A stretch of DNA of 64,000 bases from Rickettsiella endosymbiont of Aleochara curtula (GTDB lineage Bacteria > Pseudomonadota > Gammaproteobacteria > Diplorickettsiales > Diplorickettsiaceae). The notes below the pieces were generated by a model. The model searched no databases. It worked only from the letters and a program-made list of their open reading frames with translations, and was not told where the DNA came from. The position numbers and the translations under genes were made by a program. The stretch is from contig NZ_OZ034990.1 in the NCBI RefSeq assembly GCF_964030935.1, forward strand, positions 124,001 to 188,000, in the 5' to 3' direction. Of this stretch, positions 46,735-56,206 are shown piece by piece (position 1 is the stretch's first letter; the number at the start of each line of letters is the position of its first letter).

Positions 46735-46876
46735 TCCATCTTGGGGGTCTATTTGAGCTAATTAAACCAAAAATTATTTTTTGCGGTGTTAAGGATAGTA
46801 AAAGGAAACTTAACTATAATGAGCCGCTTCATGCCATGAGGGTTGAAATTAAGAAACATGTCATAGGGTAAAGACT

Positions 46877-48310
46877 ATGCCTTACGTGCTTTACGATTGG
46901 TTTCTTTTCGAAGTAAAGAAGTATATTGCCCAGCTTAAAGCCTGCTTGGCTTTAGAAAAATTGCGCCGCTTAATTAACGGTTTTGCACGCCAATTACGGC
47001 AAACGTATCGGTCTATGGCTAGCATTTCACTTTGGCGGCTGATCTTGCTCGTGCTGAAACGCTTCGGCAGTATTATCAAGAATTGGCTTAAAGAGAATAA
47101 AGTTGATGAATGGCTTAAAGCGATTCTGCATGGATCTTATTTAGCTGCATTTGAGGGTTTATATCTTTTTCTATATTTTCTACATTTTTTTAGAGCTTTT
47201 TTAACGCTTATTGATTATTTTGCTGATCAAGATAATAAAAATTTAGTTGAAGTCACCAAATTTTTATATGCCTGTTTTAAAGTCTTTATTTCCCTGTTGA
47301 TGCTGGCTTTCATGATGGCGATGCTCGCGCAAGGGATAGCACCGTTAGGTTTGATTCTTTACCATAACATTAAAGTTTTTTTTCTTATTTACAGTTTATC
47401 GAAGCTTGCGATAAGTTTTTTTACTTTAGGGTTTAGTTTTATTCATCATAAAAACGCGAACACTGATCTCGATCAAGTTTGGTTAAAAAAGCAATACGAA
47501 AATAACCTCAAAAAACATCGTGAAATATTATTGGTCGCAGTGCCCATAACGCTAGTTTTAACGCTAGTGAGTCTGGGTTTAGTGACTGGACCTTGGTTTT
47601 GGGCCCTGGTTGCAATAGCGAGCTTTTTCCTATTAATCGATATGGCCAAGGCTATTTATTACTACGTGAAAAGCAGCGGTGTACCTGAGCCTAAGGCCGG
47701 TCAATTATCCCAAGACAATGCATTCTTCGATGTTGCAAATAATAATTATTATTACAGAAAATGCCGTACTGCCAGATTACAGCTAGACATTATGAATTTT
47801 GAAGGAAATAGAATTTATCTATTAAAAGAAATAGTTGTCAAAATTATTCAGTTAGAAATCAAACTAAAAAATTCTTCCCCACTGATACGTTTTTTTTCTG
47901 AAAAACCAAAAATACAAGCAAAGATTGAAGGGTTAAAACAACTTGCGAGTACCTTGTTAACCGATAAATATGAAGCAAACCAAACATTACTCAATGAAGT
48001 TTTAGGTGCTTTGCAGAAAAATAAAGACGATGAAGAATTGAAAAATAATAAAATTTTGATCCTCAAAGACGATATTGAAAATTTTATAAATGAGACAAAA
48101 GATAAGGTTGAGGTAACTATTTTAGATGAAATTCTATCTGCACACGATAGGTTTGGAAAAAAAGAGATAGTTCCCTCACAATTATTTAAACAATCGTTTT
48201 TTAGAAAAAAAGGGGATTGCGAAGATATTAGCGACGCTTGCCAAGCGTTGTTGAAGCAAAAGTCTGATTATGGCATGGAAGCACGACGAACGAATGTGGC
48301 CACCGGATGA
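46877..48310 (+). CDS. hypothetical multi-TM protein, tandem paralogue B
   Basis: Unrecognised 477-residue relative of the preceding gene, with the same order of paired membrane helices (about 85-270) and a soluble C-terminal domain ending in the FxQSFxxKxGxCE motif. An extra basic N-terminal stretch of about 45 residues is not shared. ATG 46877 follows ATAGGGTAAAGACT. The gap of 142 bases between the two genes holds no repeat, and the pair probably arose by tandem duplication followed by strong divergence. Confidence 0.72.
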   Translation: MPYVLYDWFLFEVKKYIAQLKACLALEKLRRLINGFARQLRQTYRSMASISLWRLILLVLKRFGSIIKNWLKENKVDEWLKAILHGSYLAAFEGLYLFLYFLHFFRAFLTLIDYFADQDNKNLVEVTKFLYACFKVFISLLMLAFMMAMLAQGIAPLGLILYHNIKVFFLIYSLSKLAISFFTLGFSFIHHKNANTDLDQVWLKKQYENNLKKHREILLVAVPITLVLTLVSLGLVTGPWFWALVAIASFFLLIDMAKAIYYYVKSSGVPEPKAGQLSQDNAFFDVANNNYYYRKCRTARLQLDIMNFEGNRIYLLKEIVVKIIQLEIKLKNSSPLIRFFSEKPKIQAKIEGLKQLASTLLTDKYEANQTLLNEVLGALQKNKDDEELKNNKILILKDDIENFINETKDKVEVTILDEILSAHDRFGKKEIVPSQLFKQSFFRKKGDCEDISDACQALLKQKSDYGMEARRTNVATG

Positions 48311-48353
48311 ATACCTATGTTAGTATAGGTTAAATTTTAACCAGGCTAATCCT

Positions 48354-49262
48354 ATGTCACTACTAATCATTCTTATTATACCTCTAGGCATACTCTTGTT
48401 TAAGAGCTTTTTCACCGTGAGTCAACAATCCGTTGACGTCATTGAACGCTTTGGGAAATATACCCGCTGTGCACATGCCGGCTTAAATTTCAAAATTCCT
48501 TTCATCGAACGTATTGCCGGCGCTATTTCGCTGCGTATTTATCCATTGGATGTCACCTTAGATACCAAAACCCAAGATAATGTGATCGTTAAGATCCAGG
48601 TTTCGGTTCAATATCGCATTAAAGAAGACCGTGTTTATGATGCGTTTTATAAATTAGAGAATGCGAGAGAACAAATCACCGCTTATGTTTTGGATTTGGT
48701 GCGTGCCGAAGTACCAACCATGAGTTTGGATGCCGTCTTTGAAAAGAAAGACAGTATTGCGAATGCGGTTAAAAATGAATTAACCGGTACCATGCAAGAA
48801 TTTGGTTACGAGATTGTGAAAGCCTTAGTCACAAATATTGATCCTGATGAGAAAGTTAAACATGCCATGAATGAGATCAATGAGCAACAGCGCTTACAAG
48901 TAGCAGCACAAGCTAAAGGGGAAGCAGAAAAGATTCTGAAGGTAAAACAAGCGGAAGCCGAAGCAGAAAGTAAGCGCTTACAAGGTGAGGGTATTGCTAA
49001 CCAACGTAAAGCTATTATCGGCGGTCTACAAGAATCGGTGGGCGAATTTCAAAAAGCTATTCCTGGTGTGACAGCGGCGGACACCATGAGTCTGGCATTG
49101 ATTACGCAATATTTTGATACGCTGAAAGAAATTGGTGCCAATAACAAAAGTACGACTATCTTATTACCCCACTCGCCAAGTGGTTTAAAAGATCTTGCTG
49201 CGCAACTCCAGGAAAGTATTATTACCGGAAATTTAGTCGCGAATTCGGAAAATTCGGAATAG
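48354..49262 (+). CDS. SPFH/stomatin-like membrane protein
   Basis: Band-7 family protein that likely forms membrane-associated cages and helps protease control. It has 302 residues. An N-terminal hydrophobic helix (2-19) is followed by the SPFH domain (VIERFGKYTRCAHAGLNFKIPF, then DNVIVKIQVSVQYRI) and a coiled-coil Ala/Glu-rich region (about 175-225). It belongs to the paraslipin/YbbK-like group by sequence, but no NfeD partner gene is adjacent. A short hairpin (ACCTAT...ATAGGT) precedes it. Confidence 0.92.
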   Translation: MSLLIILIIPLGILLFKSFFTVSQQSVDVIERFGKYTRCAHAGLNFKIPFIERIAGAISLRIYPLDVTLDTKTQDNVIVKIQVSVQYRIKEDRVYDAFYKLENAREQITAYVLDLVRAEVPTMSLDAVFEKKDSIANAVKNELTGTMQEFGYEIVKALVTNIDPDEKVKHAMNEINEQQRLQVAAQAKGEAEKILKVKQAEAEAESKRLQGEGIANQRKAIIGGLQESVGEFQKAIPGVTAADTMSLALITQYFDTLKEIGANNKSTTILLPHSPSGLKDLAAQLQESIITGNLVANSENSE

Positions 49263-49635
49263 TCTGACATGGATTGCCACGCGCTATGCGCTCGCAATGA
49301 CGATGTATCTTTTCAGTGCTCCAGTGACGATGAATATATCGATGCTTCAATGACAATAAATATATTTCGAGCGCGCAATGACGACGCATATTTCAGTGAT
49401 CCGTTGACAATAAATATATTTCGCGCTTTCTCGCAATGACCTCGACTGAGTTTTATTGCCATCGCGACCATAATGACGAGAGAATCAAGCATTGGCAGGC
49501 GTGCGTTCACAATGCGTTAATTATGTCATTGCGAGCGTGGTGTGTGGCGGTGCCTTTTCTTCTCGTCATTGCGGGCGTTGATATATTCATCGTCATTGCG
49601 AGCGCATAGCGCGTGGCAATCCATGCAAAACACTT
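49263..49635. repeat. gene-free repeat block, copy 16
   Basis: One palindromic half (GGATTGCCACGCGC...GCTCGCAATGACGA), then a tail series of degenerate units with TCAGTGCTCCAGTGACGATG and ATAAATATATTTCGAGCG elements. A closing GTCATTGCGAGCGCATAGCGCGTGGCAATCC hairpin ends ten bases before the GIY-YIG start. No credible gene. Confidence 0.9.
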
Positions 49636-49926
49636 ATGATAAAACGACCCGCCGTTTACATTGTTGCCAATAAAAAAAGGGGGACTCTTTATACCGGTGT
49701 AACGTCGACGCTAACTAAAAGAGTTTATGAGCATAAGGAAGGCTTAATTCATGGCTTTACTAAAAAATATAACTGTAATTTATTAGTATTTTATGAATTA
49801 CACGAAACGATGGAGTCAGCCATTATGAGAGAAAAACAAATTAAAGCGGGTTCTAGAAAAAAGAAACTGCAGCTGATAGAAACAAAAAACCCAAGTTGGA
49901 ATGATTTATACGAAGAAATCATATAA
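49636..49926 (+). CDS. GIY-YIG endonuclease-domain protein
   Basis: Single-domain GIY-YIG nuclease, 96 residues, like the YhbQ/UPF0213 group. VYIVANKKRGTLYTGVTSTL gives the Y...YTG signature, then the catalytic-type Arg in KRVYEHKEG and Glu in MREKQIKAG. The gene is embedded in the palindromic repeat. About 115 bases to its left (49269-49383) recur almost unchanged to its right (49929-50043). No good Shine-Dalgarno. Expressed function unknown. Confidence 0.88.
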   Translation: MIKRPAVYIVANKKRGTLYTGVTSTLTKRVYEHKEGLIHGFTKKYNCNLLVFYELHETMESAIMREKQIKAGSRKKKLQLIETKNPSWNDLYEEII

Positions 49927-49928
49927 GT

Positions 49929-50043
49929 GGATTGCCGCGCACCTGCGGCGCTCGCAATGACGATGTATCTTTTCAGTGCTCCAGTGATGATGAATATATC
50001 GGTGCTTCAATGACAATAAATATATTTCGAGCTCGCAATGACG
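49929..50043. repeat. direct copy of the 49269-49383 repeat, copy 17
   Basis: GGATTGCCGCGCACC...GCTCGCAATGACGATGTATC followed by the same CAGTGCTCCAGTGATGATG and ATAAATATATTTCGAGCTC tail as the left copy, with only scattered mismatches. Together they bracket the GIY-YIG gene. Confidence 0.9.
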
Positions 50044-50060
50044 AGAAGAAGCAACGAAAT

Positions 50061-50636
50061 TTAAGCCTTTGCCGAACTGCAGGCTACTTGCTTGATGAAA
50101 TATCGATGCAAATAATTATCTTGACTCAGCTCAGGATGAAAACTAGCGGCGATGATATTATTCTCTTGCACCGCAACAATATCATCTTGGTATTGCGCGA
50201 GTACTTTAACGTGCGAGTTTCCCAGGATTGTAAGTTTAGGTGCGCGGATAAAAACCATTTCCATAGCCAGATTTCTTACTACGCAGTGTCCGTTTACTAT
50301 GTGGCTGGCGAGTTGTCTGCCGTAAGCATTACGTGTGGCGCAGATGTTGATACGACGCAAGCTATCTTGTGTCGGTGATAAGACGGATTGAGCTAAAAGT
50401 ATTGCTCCGGCACAGATGCCTAGGATAGGTTTGTCATAATCCATGAGACTCATCCAAAGTTGATACTGATGCAATAATTTGATCATTACCGAGCTTTCTC
50501 CACCGGGTATAATTAATGCATCGGTGGCGGTCAGTGTCGGACGATCACGTACCAAGGAGCAAAACACACCAAGCTTATTTAAACTATTGATATGCGCTTG
50601 ATAGCCCCCTTGTAAGGCTAAAACTCCAATATTCAT
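50061..50636 (-). CDS. pdxT: pyridoxal 5'-phosphate synthase glutaminase subunit
   Basis: Class I glutamine amidotransferase that supplies ammonia to PdxS. It has 191 residues. MNIGVLALQGGYQAH at the start, IIPGGESSVM, the nucleophile Cys in ILGICAGAILLA and the His-Glu pair in ASFHPELSQD are all present. It follows pdxS after 76 bases on the same strand. The stop is about 18 bases from a palindromic repeat. Confidence 0.95.
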   Translation of the reverse strand: MNIGVLALQGGYQAHINSLNKLGVFCSLVRDRPTLTATDALIIPGGESSVMIKLLHQYQLWMSLMDYDKPILGICAGAILLAQSVLSPTQDSLRRINICATRNAYGRQLASHIVNGHCVVRNLAMEMVFIRAPKLTILGNSHVKVLAQYQDDIVAVQENNIIAASFHPELSQDNYLHRYFIKQVACSSAKA

Positions 50637-50712
50637 AATACTTTAGTAAACTCCGGTCTTTGCAAATTGTTTGCCTCGAACTTAAGCCCATCACTGAGTT
50701 TTGCAAGAGGTC

Positions 50713-51585
50713 TCAAACCAAGCTTTCTTCTTCTTCGAATTTAAGATTGAAGCCACTCATGCCTTCAGCTAAATCACTTGAAACATTCAGCAAAATTTCC
50801 GGATTATCAAAATGTGTAGTGGCTTGCACGATGGCGCAGGCACGTTTTTCAGGATCCGTCGATTTAAAGATTCCTGAACCGACAAACACACTTTCGGCAC
50901 CCAGCTGGCGTAATAAAGCGGCATCGGCAGGTGTCGCTACACCCCCCGCAGAAAAATGCGGCACGGGTAATTTACCTTCTTCAGCAACCCAACGTATTAA
51001 TTCCAAAGGGGCATTTAAACTTTTTGCCTTAGCGTAAAGTTCTTCTTTATTTAAAACGGTCAGTTGTTTAATTTCGCGGGTGATAGCGCGCATATGGCGT
51101 ACTGCTTCGAGAATATTTCCTGAACCTGCTTCACCTTTAGTACGTATCATGGCCGCACCTTCGGCAATGCGTCTTAATGCTTCGCCAAGATTGCGACAGC
51201 CACACACAAAAGGCACATCAAACGCATGTTTATCAATATGACATTCATCGTCGGCATTGCTTAACACTTCGCTTTCGTCGATAAAATCGACATGTAATGC
51301 TTGTAATATTTGAGCTTCGACAAAATGGCCAATACGTACTTTTGCCATTACCGGTATCGAGACGGCTTGCATGATATCGTGAATAATTTTAGGAGAGGCC
51401 ATACGTGCGATGCCGCCCATTTTACGAATATCAGCGGGCACACGTTCTAGAGCCATGACGGCACAAGCGCCTGCAGCTTCGGCAATTTGCGCTTGTTCAA
51501 CGTTAGTGACGTCCATAATGACGCCGCCTTTGAGCATTTCAGCGAGACCGGTTTTGATGCGTTGAGAATCATCGAGAAAATTCAT
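50713..51585 (-). CDS. pdxS: pyridoxal 5'-phosphate synthase lyase subunit
   Basis: Condenses ribose-5-phosphate, glyceraldehyde-3-phosphate and ammonia to PLP. It has 290 residues, a TIM barrel: [16 protein letters not shown], the Schiff-base Lys in [14 protein letters not shown], the phosphate site [18 protein letters not shown] and GSGIFKS. The pdxST route is common in many bacteria and fungi, whereas enterobacteria use pdxA/pdxJ. First gene of a two-gene operon. Confidence 0.97.
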   Translation of the reverse strand: MNFLDDSQRIKTGLAEMLKGGVIMDVTNVEQAQIAEAAGACAVMALERVPADIRKMGGIARMASPKIIHDIMQAVSIPVMAKVRIGHFVEAQILQALHVDFIDESEVLSNADDECHIDKHAFDVPFVCGCRNLGEALRRIAEGAAMIRTKGEAGSGNILEAVRHMRAITREIKQLTVLNKEELYAKAKSLNAPLELIRWVAEEGKLPVPHFSAGGVATPADAALLRQLGAESVFVGSGIFKSTDPEKRACAIVQATTHFDNPEILLNVSSDLAEGMSGFNLKFEEEESLV

Positions 51586-51668
51586 AGCCTATCACCACAA
51601 TAAAAATTTTATTCTATTCCTGCGAAATAGTGGGCTATTGTACAATAAATTTCAGTAAAACGTCATAT

Positions 51669-54314
51669 TTAAACTAACTGCAAACTAGTGCTCCTTAATT
51701 CTTTGGGTGAGTCGGTTTTAGATGAATTAAAAAAATTAACTTTTAGCGGCCCTTGAGATACGTATGACGCTGACACTGTTTGAGAGTTAGCTGTGTTGTT
51801 GGTTTCAGGATCACCATTGGCTGCAATTTGGCTTACTGATGTTAAAGTAGGCTGCTGGATTGAGATTGTCGATATACCCGTCTCTGTCTTTTGTATCGTT
51901 TGCATTATTTTCTTTTGTCTTGTTGTTATATTAACAAATTCAATAGCGTTGGAGTATAGATTAATGTGTTCTGGATCAAACCATTCACTCACTCGCTGTA
52001 GATAATCGATGACATGCAAATACTGTTCAGTGTCATGCAATATGCTTAGCGCTTCTTCCCTATACATAATATTTTTCTTAGATGAAATATTGTGATCCAA
52101 TATTTTCAATATAAGGGCTTCTTTTTTAAGCGCGTGTTGTTTTGAGTCAGCTATTTTTTGTAGAACTTCAGCATATTTGTTATACAATTTCTTATTCTTG
52201 TCATATAAGGAAGGTGAATTTTTTAATAAATCATCATTTAATTTTTCAGAATAGCTTCTCAAACAACAGATAGCATGCTGTTGTATGGAAGCGATAACAT
52301 TTTGTGCCTCATCAAAAGATAGATTAAGTTGCGAAAATTTTTTTAAAATAAAGTTTGAAAATTCCTGTAAAATTTGTTGTTGTTGTAAACTTAGCTTTTT
52401 TTGAATATGCATTAGCTTGTCAATAGGTTTTAAGTATTTCTTATAGCTTACAAATGACCTATTGGTATTAGGAGATATGGATTTAATCTCCATCAGTTTA
52501 GTTTTTAAATTATCCAGAACCACCATTCGGCATTTATAAAAAAAAGCATCTTTCAAGAGTTTTCCTTGTTGTTGAGTAGTGGTTGGAGAATTTTTTTCTT
52601 TGTATTCTGCTATTCTTTTTTCTAAGGAAGTTACATATTCTGAACATTCGTCTTCTGTTAGTTCTCTTTCACTTGAAGCTGCTTTACGCCGCTTATTTTG
52701 AAATTCTGCACACACTTTATCTATTTTTACTTCCAATTGATTAAATAATCGTGTCCTTTCTTTTTCTAATGGCCGAATTCTTAGACTAGATTGCATCAAT
52801 TTTTCGAATGAAACCGGAGTTAGAATATCTAAATGTGTTTTTTTACGCTGCATTAAATCTATCAATGCTTTTATTTTTTTCATTTCATCCGCATTACGCC
52901 GAACTAAAAAAGGAATTCGATTACTCAGTTGCATAGGTTTTAAAAAAATGCTGTTTTGATGAGAAGTGGGTGGTTGCTGGTTTTGCTGTATGTGAATTGA
53001 ACTAAATCCTTCTTTCATGTTCCATGTTACGTTACGAGGATTATGTTCTACCAGTTTTTGGCTTAAGTTGTTAATATCCACATATTTTTTTAAAAAAATG
53101 TCTAAAATATATAAAGCGGTACGGTTATTATTATTTACTTTAAAAATATTTCGCTTAATGTCATTTTTTAAATTTTGCAATTGCTTTTCTTTTCCTTTAT
53201 ATAAACCTAAAGTGCATAAAACACACAATTTTTCGATATATTTTGGTTTTATTTCAATAGAGTGTTCTATTAACGCTGCTTTAAATGTCGCAACATTTTT
53301 TTTAAAAAGCTGCTCAAAATAATTTTTTACAGGGAAGGTATCGATATGGGAGTCTTGAAGACTTAAGGTCGCATGAATAATATCGGTAAACGCTATACTA
53401 GATTGGTTAATTATCACTATCTTTTTATCATCCGGTAGTGCTTCAAGCACGGCTGCAGTTATCTGTTGAAATTCCTTTAAGTCAAACGTTTCATGGGCCA
53501 ATTGATTAAGTTGAAAAACTTCAATAGGACTTACTTCATCGCTAGGAAGATCCTCAGGAACAACAGGGAGTATTAAATCATATTCTGCATTGTCCTGATC
53601 AGAATCCGGTTGCGTACATGCTTTTTTTTCTAAAAAATTAATGATTCCTAATGCTGAAAAATAATTGATTTGTTCGGCAGTTAGTTTATCTTTACAATTA
53701 ATTTTGCCAATTTTAAGCGATAGCTCGAATATTTTATCTTCCGAGTTTTTTTTATCAATTAATAGGTCAAATAATCTATTGGCAAATTTATCCTTAACTT
53801 TGCTAAAAATTTCATTGTCAAAATTAACTTTAAGCTCGTTAATAAGGTTTTCTCTTGGGATATTTTCTGTAGGTAGATCTGAAATGATGTTAGATACAAG
53901 TTCTTTTTTATAGTCAAATAATCTTAATGCCAGAAGGTAATTAAATAGTGGATCTTTGATCAAATTATATTCTTTTAATTGGCGAATCAGACCTATTTGG
54001 TAATCAATGACTTTTTCAGGGTCATCCACAGGAACAAATTCTGGATCACTTAATATTCTTTCAATCTCGTAAAAAAATTTTTTCTCTTTAATGTTGAGCG
54101 TACAATCAATCGATCGTTCATTTTTCAGTTTTTGTTTTGCATTAGCATATATATCTTCGACGGATGGGCATTGAATATCTAATTTTTTTTGTAAATCTTC
54201 AATCTTTTTTTCAATGTCCTGTCGTTCATATTTGTCCGTTAATAACTGTTGCTTTAAGCCTTCAATTTCTTTATTTATAGCAATTTTTCTATGTTCTGCG
54301 ATAAAATCCAACAT
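51669..54314 (-). CDS. large coiled-coil hypothetical protein, candidate effector
   Basis: Unrecognised 881-residue protein, largely alpha-helical. The ATG follows AAAGGGAAATTAGATT. An N-terminal coiled coil (about 10-50) is followed by mixed helical segments, a second coiled coil around 485-560 with many Lys/Glu, and a Thr/Ser/Asn-rich tail of about 80 residues likely disordered. No membrane helices or signal peptide. Low GC and an isolated position between core genes (pdxS and a helicase) fit an accessory protein. Type IVB export is possible but untested. Confidence 0.75.
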   Translation of the reverse strand: MLDFIAEHRKIAINKEIEGLKQQLLTDKYERQDIEKKIEDLQKKLDIQCPSVEDIYANAKQKLKNERSIDCTLNIKEKKFFYEIERILSDPEFVPVDDPEKVIDYQIGLIRQLKEYNLIKDPLFNYLLALRLFDYKKELVSNIISDLPTENIPRENLINELKVNFDNEIFSKVKDKFANRLFDLLIDKKNSEDKIFELSLKIGKINCKDKLTAEQINYFSALGIINFLEKKACTQPDSDQDNAEYDLILPVVPEDLPSDEVSPIEVFQLNQLAHETFDLKEFQQITAAVLEALPDDKKIVIINQSSIAFTDIIHATLSLQDSHIDTFPVKNYFEQLFKKNVATFKAALIEHSIEIKPKYIEKLCVLCTLGLYKGKEKQLQNLKNDIKRNIFKVNNNNRTALYILDIFLKKYVDINNLSQKLVEHNPRNVTWNMKEGFSSIHIQQNQQPPTSHQNSIFLKPMQLSNRIPFLVRRNADEMKKIKALIDLMQRKKTHLDILTPVSFEKLMQSSLRIRPLEKERTRLFNQLEVKIDKVCAEFQNKRRKAASSERELTEDECSEYVTSLEKRIAEYKEKNSPTTTQQQGKLLKDAFFYKCRMVVLDNLKTKLMEIKSISPNTNRSFVSYKKYLKPIDKLMHIQKKLSLQQQQILQEFSNFILKKFSQLNLSFDEAQNVIASIQQHAICCLRSYSEKLNDDLLKNSPSLYDKNKKLYNKYAEVLQKIADSKQHALKKEALILKILDHNISSKKNIMYREEALSILHDTEQYLHVIDYLQRVSEWFDPEHINLYSNAIEFVNITTRQKKIMQTIQKTETGISTISIQQPTLTSVSQIAANGDPETNNTANSQTVSASYVSQGPLKVNFFNSSKTDSPKELRSTSLQLV

Positions 54315-54527
54315 AATCTAATTTCCCTTTAGATATTTATTTTTTTAAATTTTTCAACTCACTTTTAGTTTATCAATTTTTTTATTTATAAAAAAGAAGA
54401 AGATTTTTTTGCTGTAGATACAAAAATTTAAAATAAATTATTAACACTGAAAAAATCTCTTATCAAAAGAGCTTTAAAATGTTTAGGTCGAATTATGGGT
54501 TTCTAAAAGAAAGCAGCGGTTATTGGA

Positions 54528-55823
54528 TCAATCGGTGGTTTTTCTTCTTCTGCTACCGGAATAACTTTTTTGGTAATTAACGCGTGGCTTTGGTTTTCTA
54601 GACGCTGAATTTTGATGAGCATGAGCATAGTTATATTGTCTAGGTCTATCGGCTGTGGTGAGTTCAGCGGGGGCTTTTGCTTTCGCTTTATAGTCAAATT
54701 CAGGGATAATACATTCTTCTAAACGTTTTTTAAGTAGATGTTCAATCGAACGAATTTGGCGTCTATCGCCGTTGGTAATCAAACTAAAGGCGGCACCTAA
54801 CTTAGAAGCGCGGCCCGTACGTCCGATGCGGTGCGTATAATCTATCGCCGTATTAGGCATATCAAAGTTAATTACATGGGATATATGATCGATATCAATT
54901 CCCCGAGCCGCGATATCAGTAGCAACTAAGAATTTTAATTCACCATGGCGAAATTTGCCGAGCGCAATCTTACGTTTACTTTGCGATAAATTTCCCTGAA
55001 AGGAAGTTGCTTTGTAACCGAGATGGCCAAGATGTTCGGCCAAACGCTTAGCGCGATGTTTGGTGCGAGTGAAAATGATGGCCGATTGAACCGCATTGTT
55101 TTGTAAAATGGTTTCCAGTAAATCAGTTTTGAGTGCTTCTGAAACGGGGTACAATGTTTGCGTGACGGTGTTGGCGGGCGCGGATTCACCAATTTTTATC
55201 GAAACCGGCTTATTCAATACTTTGTCTGCCAGTAAGCGGATATCGGCTGACATGGTGGCAGAAAACAGCAAGTTTTGGCGCTGCTTGGGTAAATATTTTA
55301 AAATATGATAAATAGGCTCGCGGAATCCCAAATCAAACATATGATCGGCTTCATCTAAGACTAATATTTCAATGTGGTTAAGATTTGCTTGCTCACGGCT
55401 GTTTTTGCCGCCTTGGAGTAAGTCGAGCAAACGACCCGGACAAGCGACGACGATATCGATGCCGCCGCGTAATGTTCGATATTGTTCACGATAATTAACG
55501 GTGCCGCCATAAATAGTGGCGCAGCGTAAACCGGTCTTAGCACCGAGTTTATTGATAGCAACACAAATTTGGTCGGCTAGTTCTCGCGTCGGCGCAAGGA
55601 TAAGCCCACGTAGTTGACCTTTAGGTCCTGCCATCAGGTGTTGTAAGAGGGGTAAGGCAAAAGCTGCGGTTTTACCGGTTCCCGTCTGTGCTAAGCCTAC
55701 AACATCTTGGCCATCGAGGATGGCGGGTATGGCTTTTGCTTGGATAGGTGTGGCTACTTCGTAGCCTTCGGCTTGAATACCGGATAAAATTTGGGCGTTT
55801 AATTTGAATTCTGTAAAGTTCAC
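54528..55823 (-). CDS. DEAD-box ATP-dependent RNA helicase (RhlE-like)
   Basis: RNA helicase for ribosome assembly or mRNA turnover. I choose GTG 55823 (VNFTEFKLNAQIL), preceded by CCAGGAACTTTTTA; an ATG 13 codons upstream extends the frame but lacks homology. It has about 431 residues. Q motif region, AQTGTGKT, PTRELADQI, TPGR-equivalent CPGRLLDLL, VLDEADHMFDLGF, FSATMS, ATDIAARGIDID and HRIGRTGR all match. The C-terminal tail is basic with Arg/Lys/Ser, as is common in RhlE. Confidence 0.94.
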   Translation of the reverse strand: MNFTEFKLNAQILSGIQAEGYEVATPIQAKAIPAILDGQDVVGLAQTGTGKTAAFALPLLQHLMAGPKGQLRGLILAPTRELADQICVAINKLGAKTGLRCATIYGGTVNYREQYRTLRGGIDIVVACPGRLLDLLQGGKNSREQANLNHIEILVLDEADHMFDLGFREPIYHILKYLPKQRQNLLFSATMSADIRLLADKVLNKPVSIKIGESAPANTVTQTLYPVSEALKTDLLETILQNNAVQSAIIFTRTKHRAKRLAEHLGHLGYKATSFQGNLSQSKRKIALGKFRHGELKFLVATDIAARGIDIDHISHVINFDMPNTAIDYTHRIGRTGRASKLGAAFSLITNGDRRQIRSIEHLLKKRLEECIIPEFDYKAKAKAPAELTTADRPRQYNYAHAHQNSASRKPKPRVNYQKSYSGSRRRKTTD

Positions 55824-56017
55824 TAAAAAGTTCCTGGCTATAGTAGTTGAGCCAAGTAACATCTTTAGCTCTAAAAGTGGGCATTCTAACAGGCTTATGT
55901 GGCAAATGATAGGACAATTGCACTAAAAATAGACGGTCGCAAACAGCCATTTTTAACGTAAGCCTTCAAGTAGCCCAGTGGCTGTTTTTCCTCTCATCTC
56001 CCCATTGACTATAGCAG

Positions 56018-56045
56018 CTGAGTGGATGATTAACAGTCATCGACT
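56018..56045. repeat. left copy of island hairpin repeat
   Basis: CTGAGTGGATGATTAACAG then TCATCGACT. It matches 63739-63766 in the same orientation over 27 bases apart from two substitutions. Possible att-like or terminator sequence. Confidence 0.6.
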
Positions 56046-56158
56046 GGTTCACGTATTCATTTGACTTTAGATCATTTTTTTAAATTTAAAAAAGCATAAT
56101 GAGCATTACGCTGACGTACTATGCCTTACTCAGGCATGCAAAAAATAGGTTTCGACTA

Positions 56159-56197
56159 GATTATACCCAAGTAAGTAATATTTGCTTGGGTATAATC
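56159..56197 (-). terminator. hairpin after first hydrophobic peptide gene
   Basis: Perfect 13-base stem GATTATACCCAAG / CTTGGGTATAATC with a 13-base loop, beginning ten bases beyond the stop codon. There is no T run, so it may protect the mRNA rather than terminate. Confidence 0.6.
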
Positions 56198-56206
56198 AAA
56201 CGCTTT

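Larger units (their letters stand above)
55863..56206. other. 344-base gene-free stretch
   Basis: Holds the helicase upstream region, a stem AAACAGCCA (55941) / TGGCTGTTT (55979) followed by TTCC, the 27-base hairpin repeat at 56018-56045 and the 13-base-stem hairpin at 56159-56197. No coding region supported. Confidence 0.6.

Noticed and set aside
49932-50378. 148-codon plus-strand frame
   Set aside because: Starts in a repeat and then runs antisense to pdxT.
54503-54697. 64-codon minus-strand frame at the helicase end
   Set aside because: Alternative frame over the low-complexity helicase tail, without a ribosome site.
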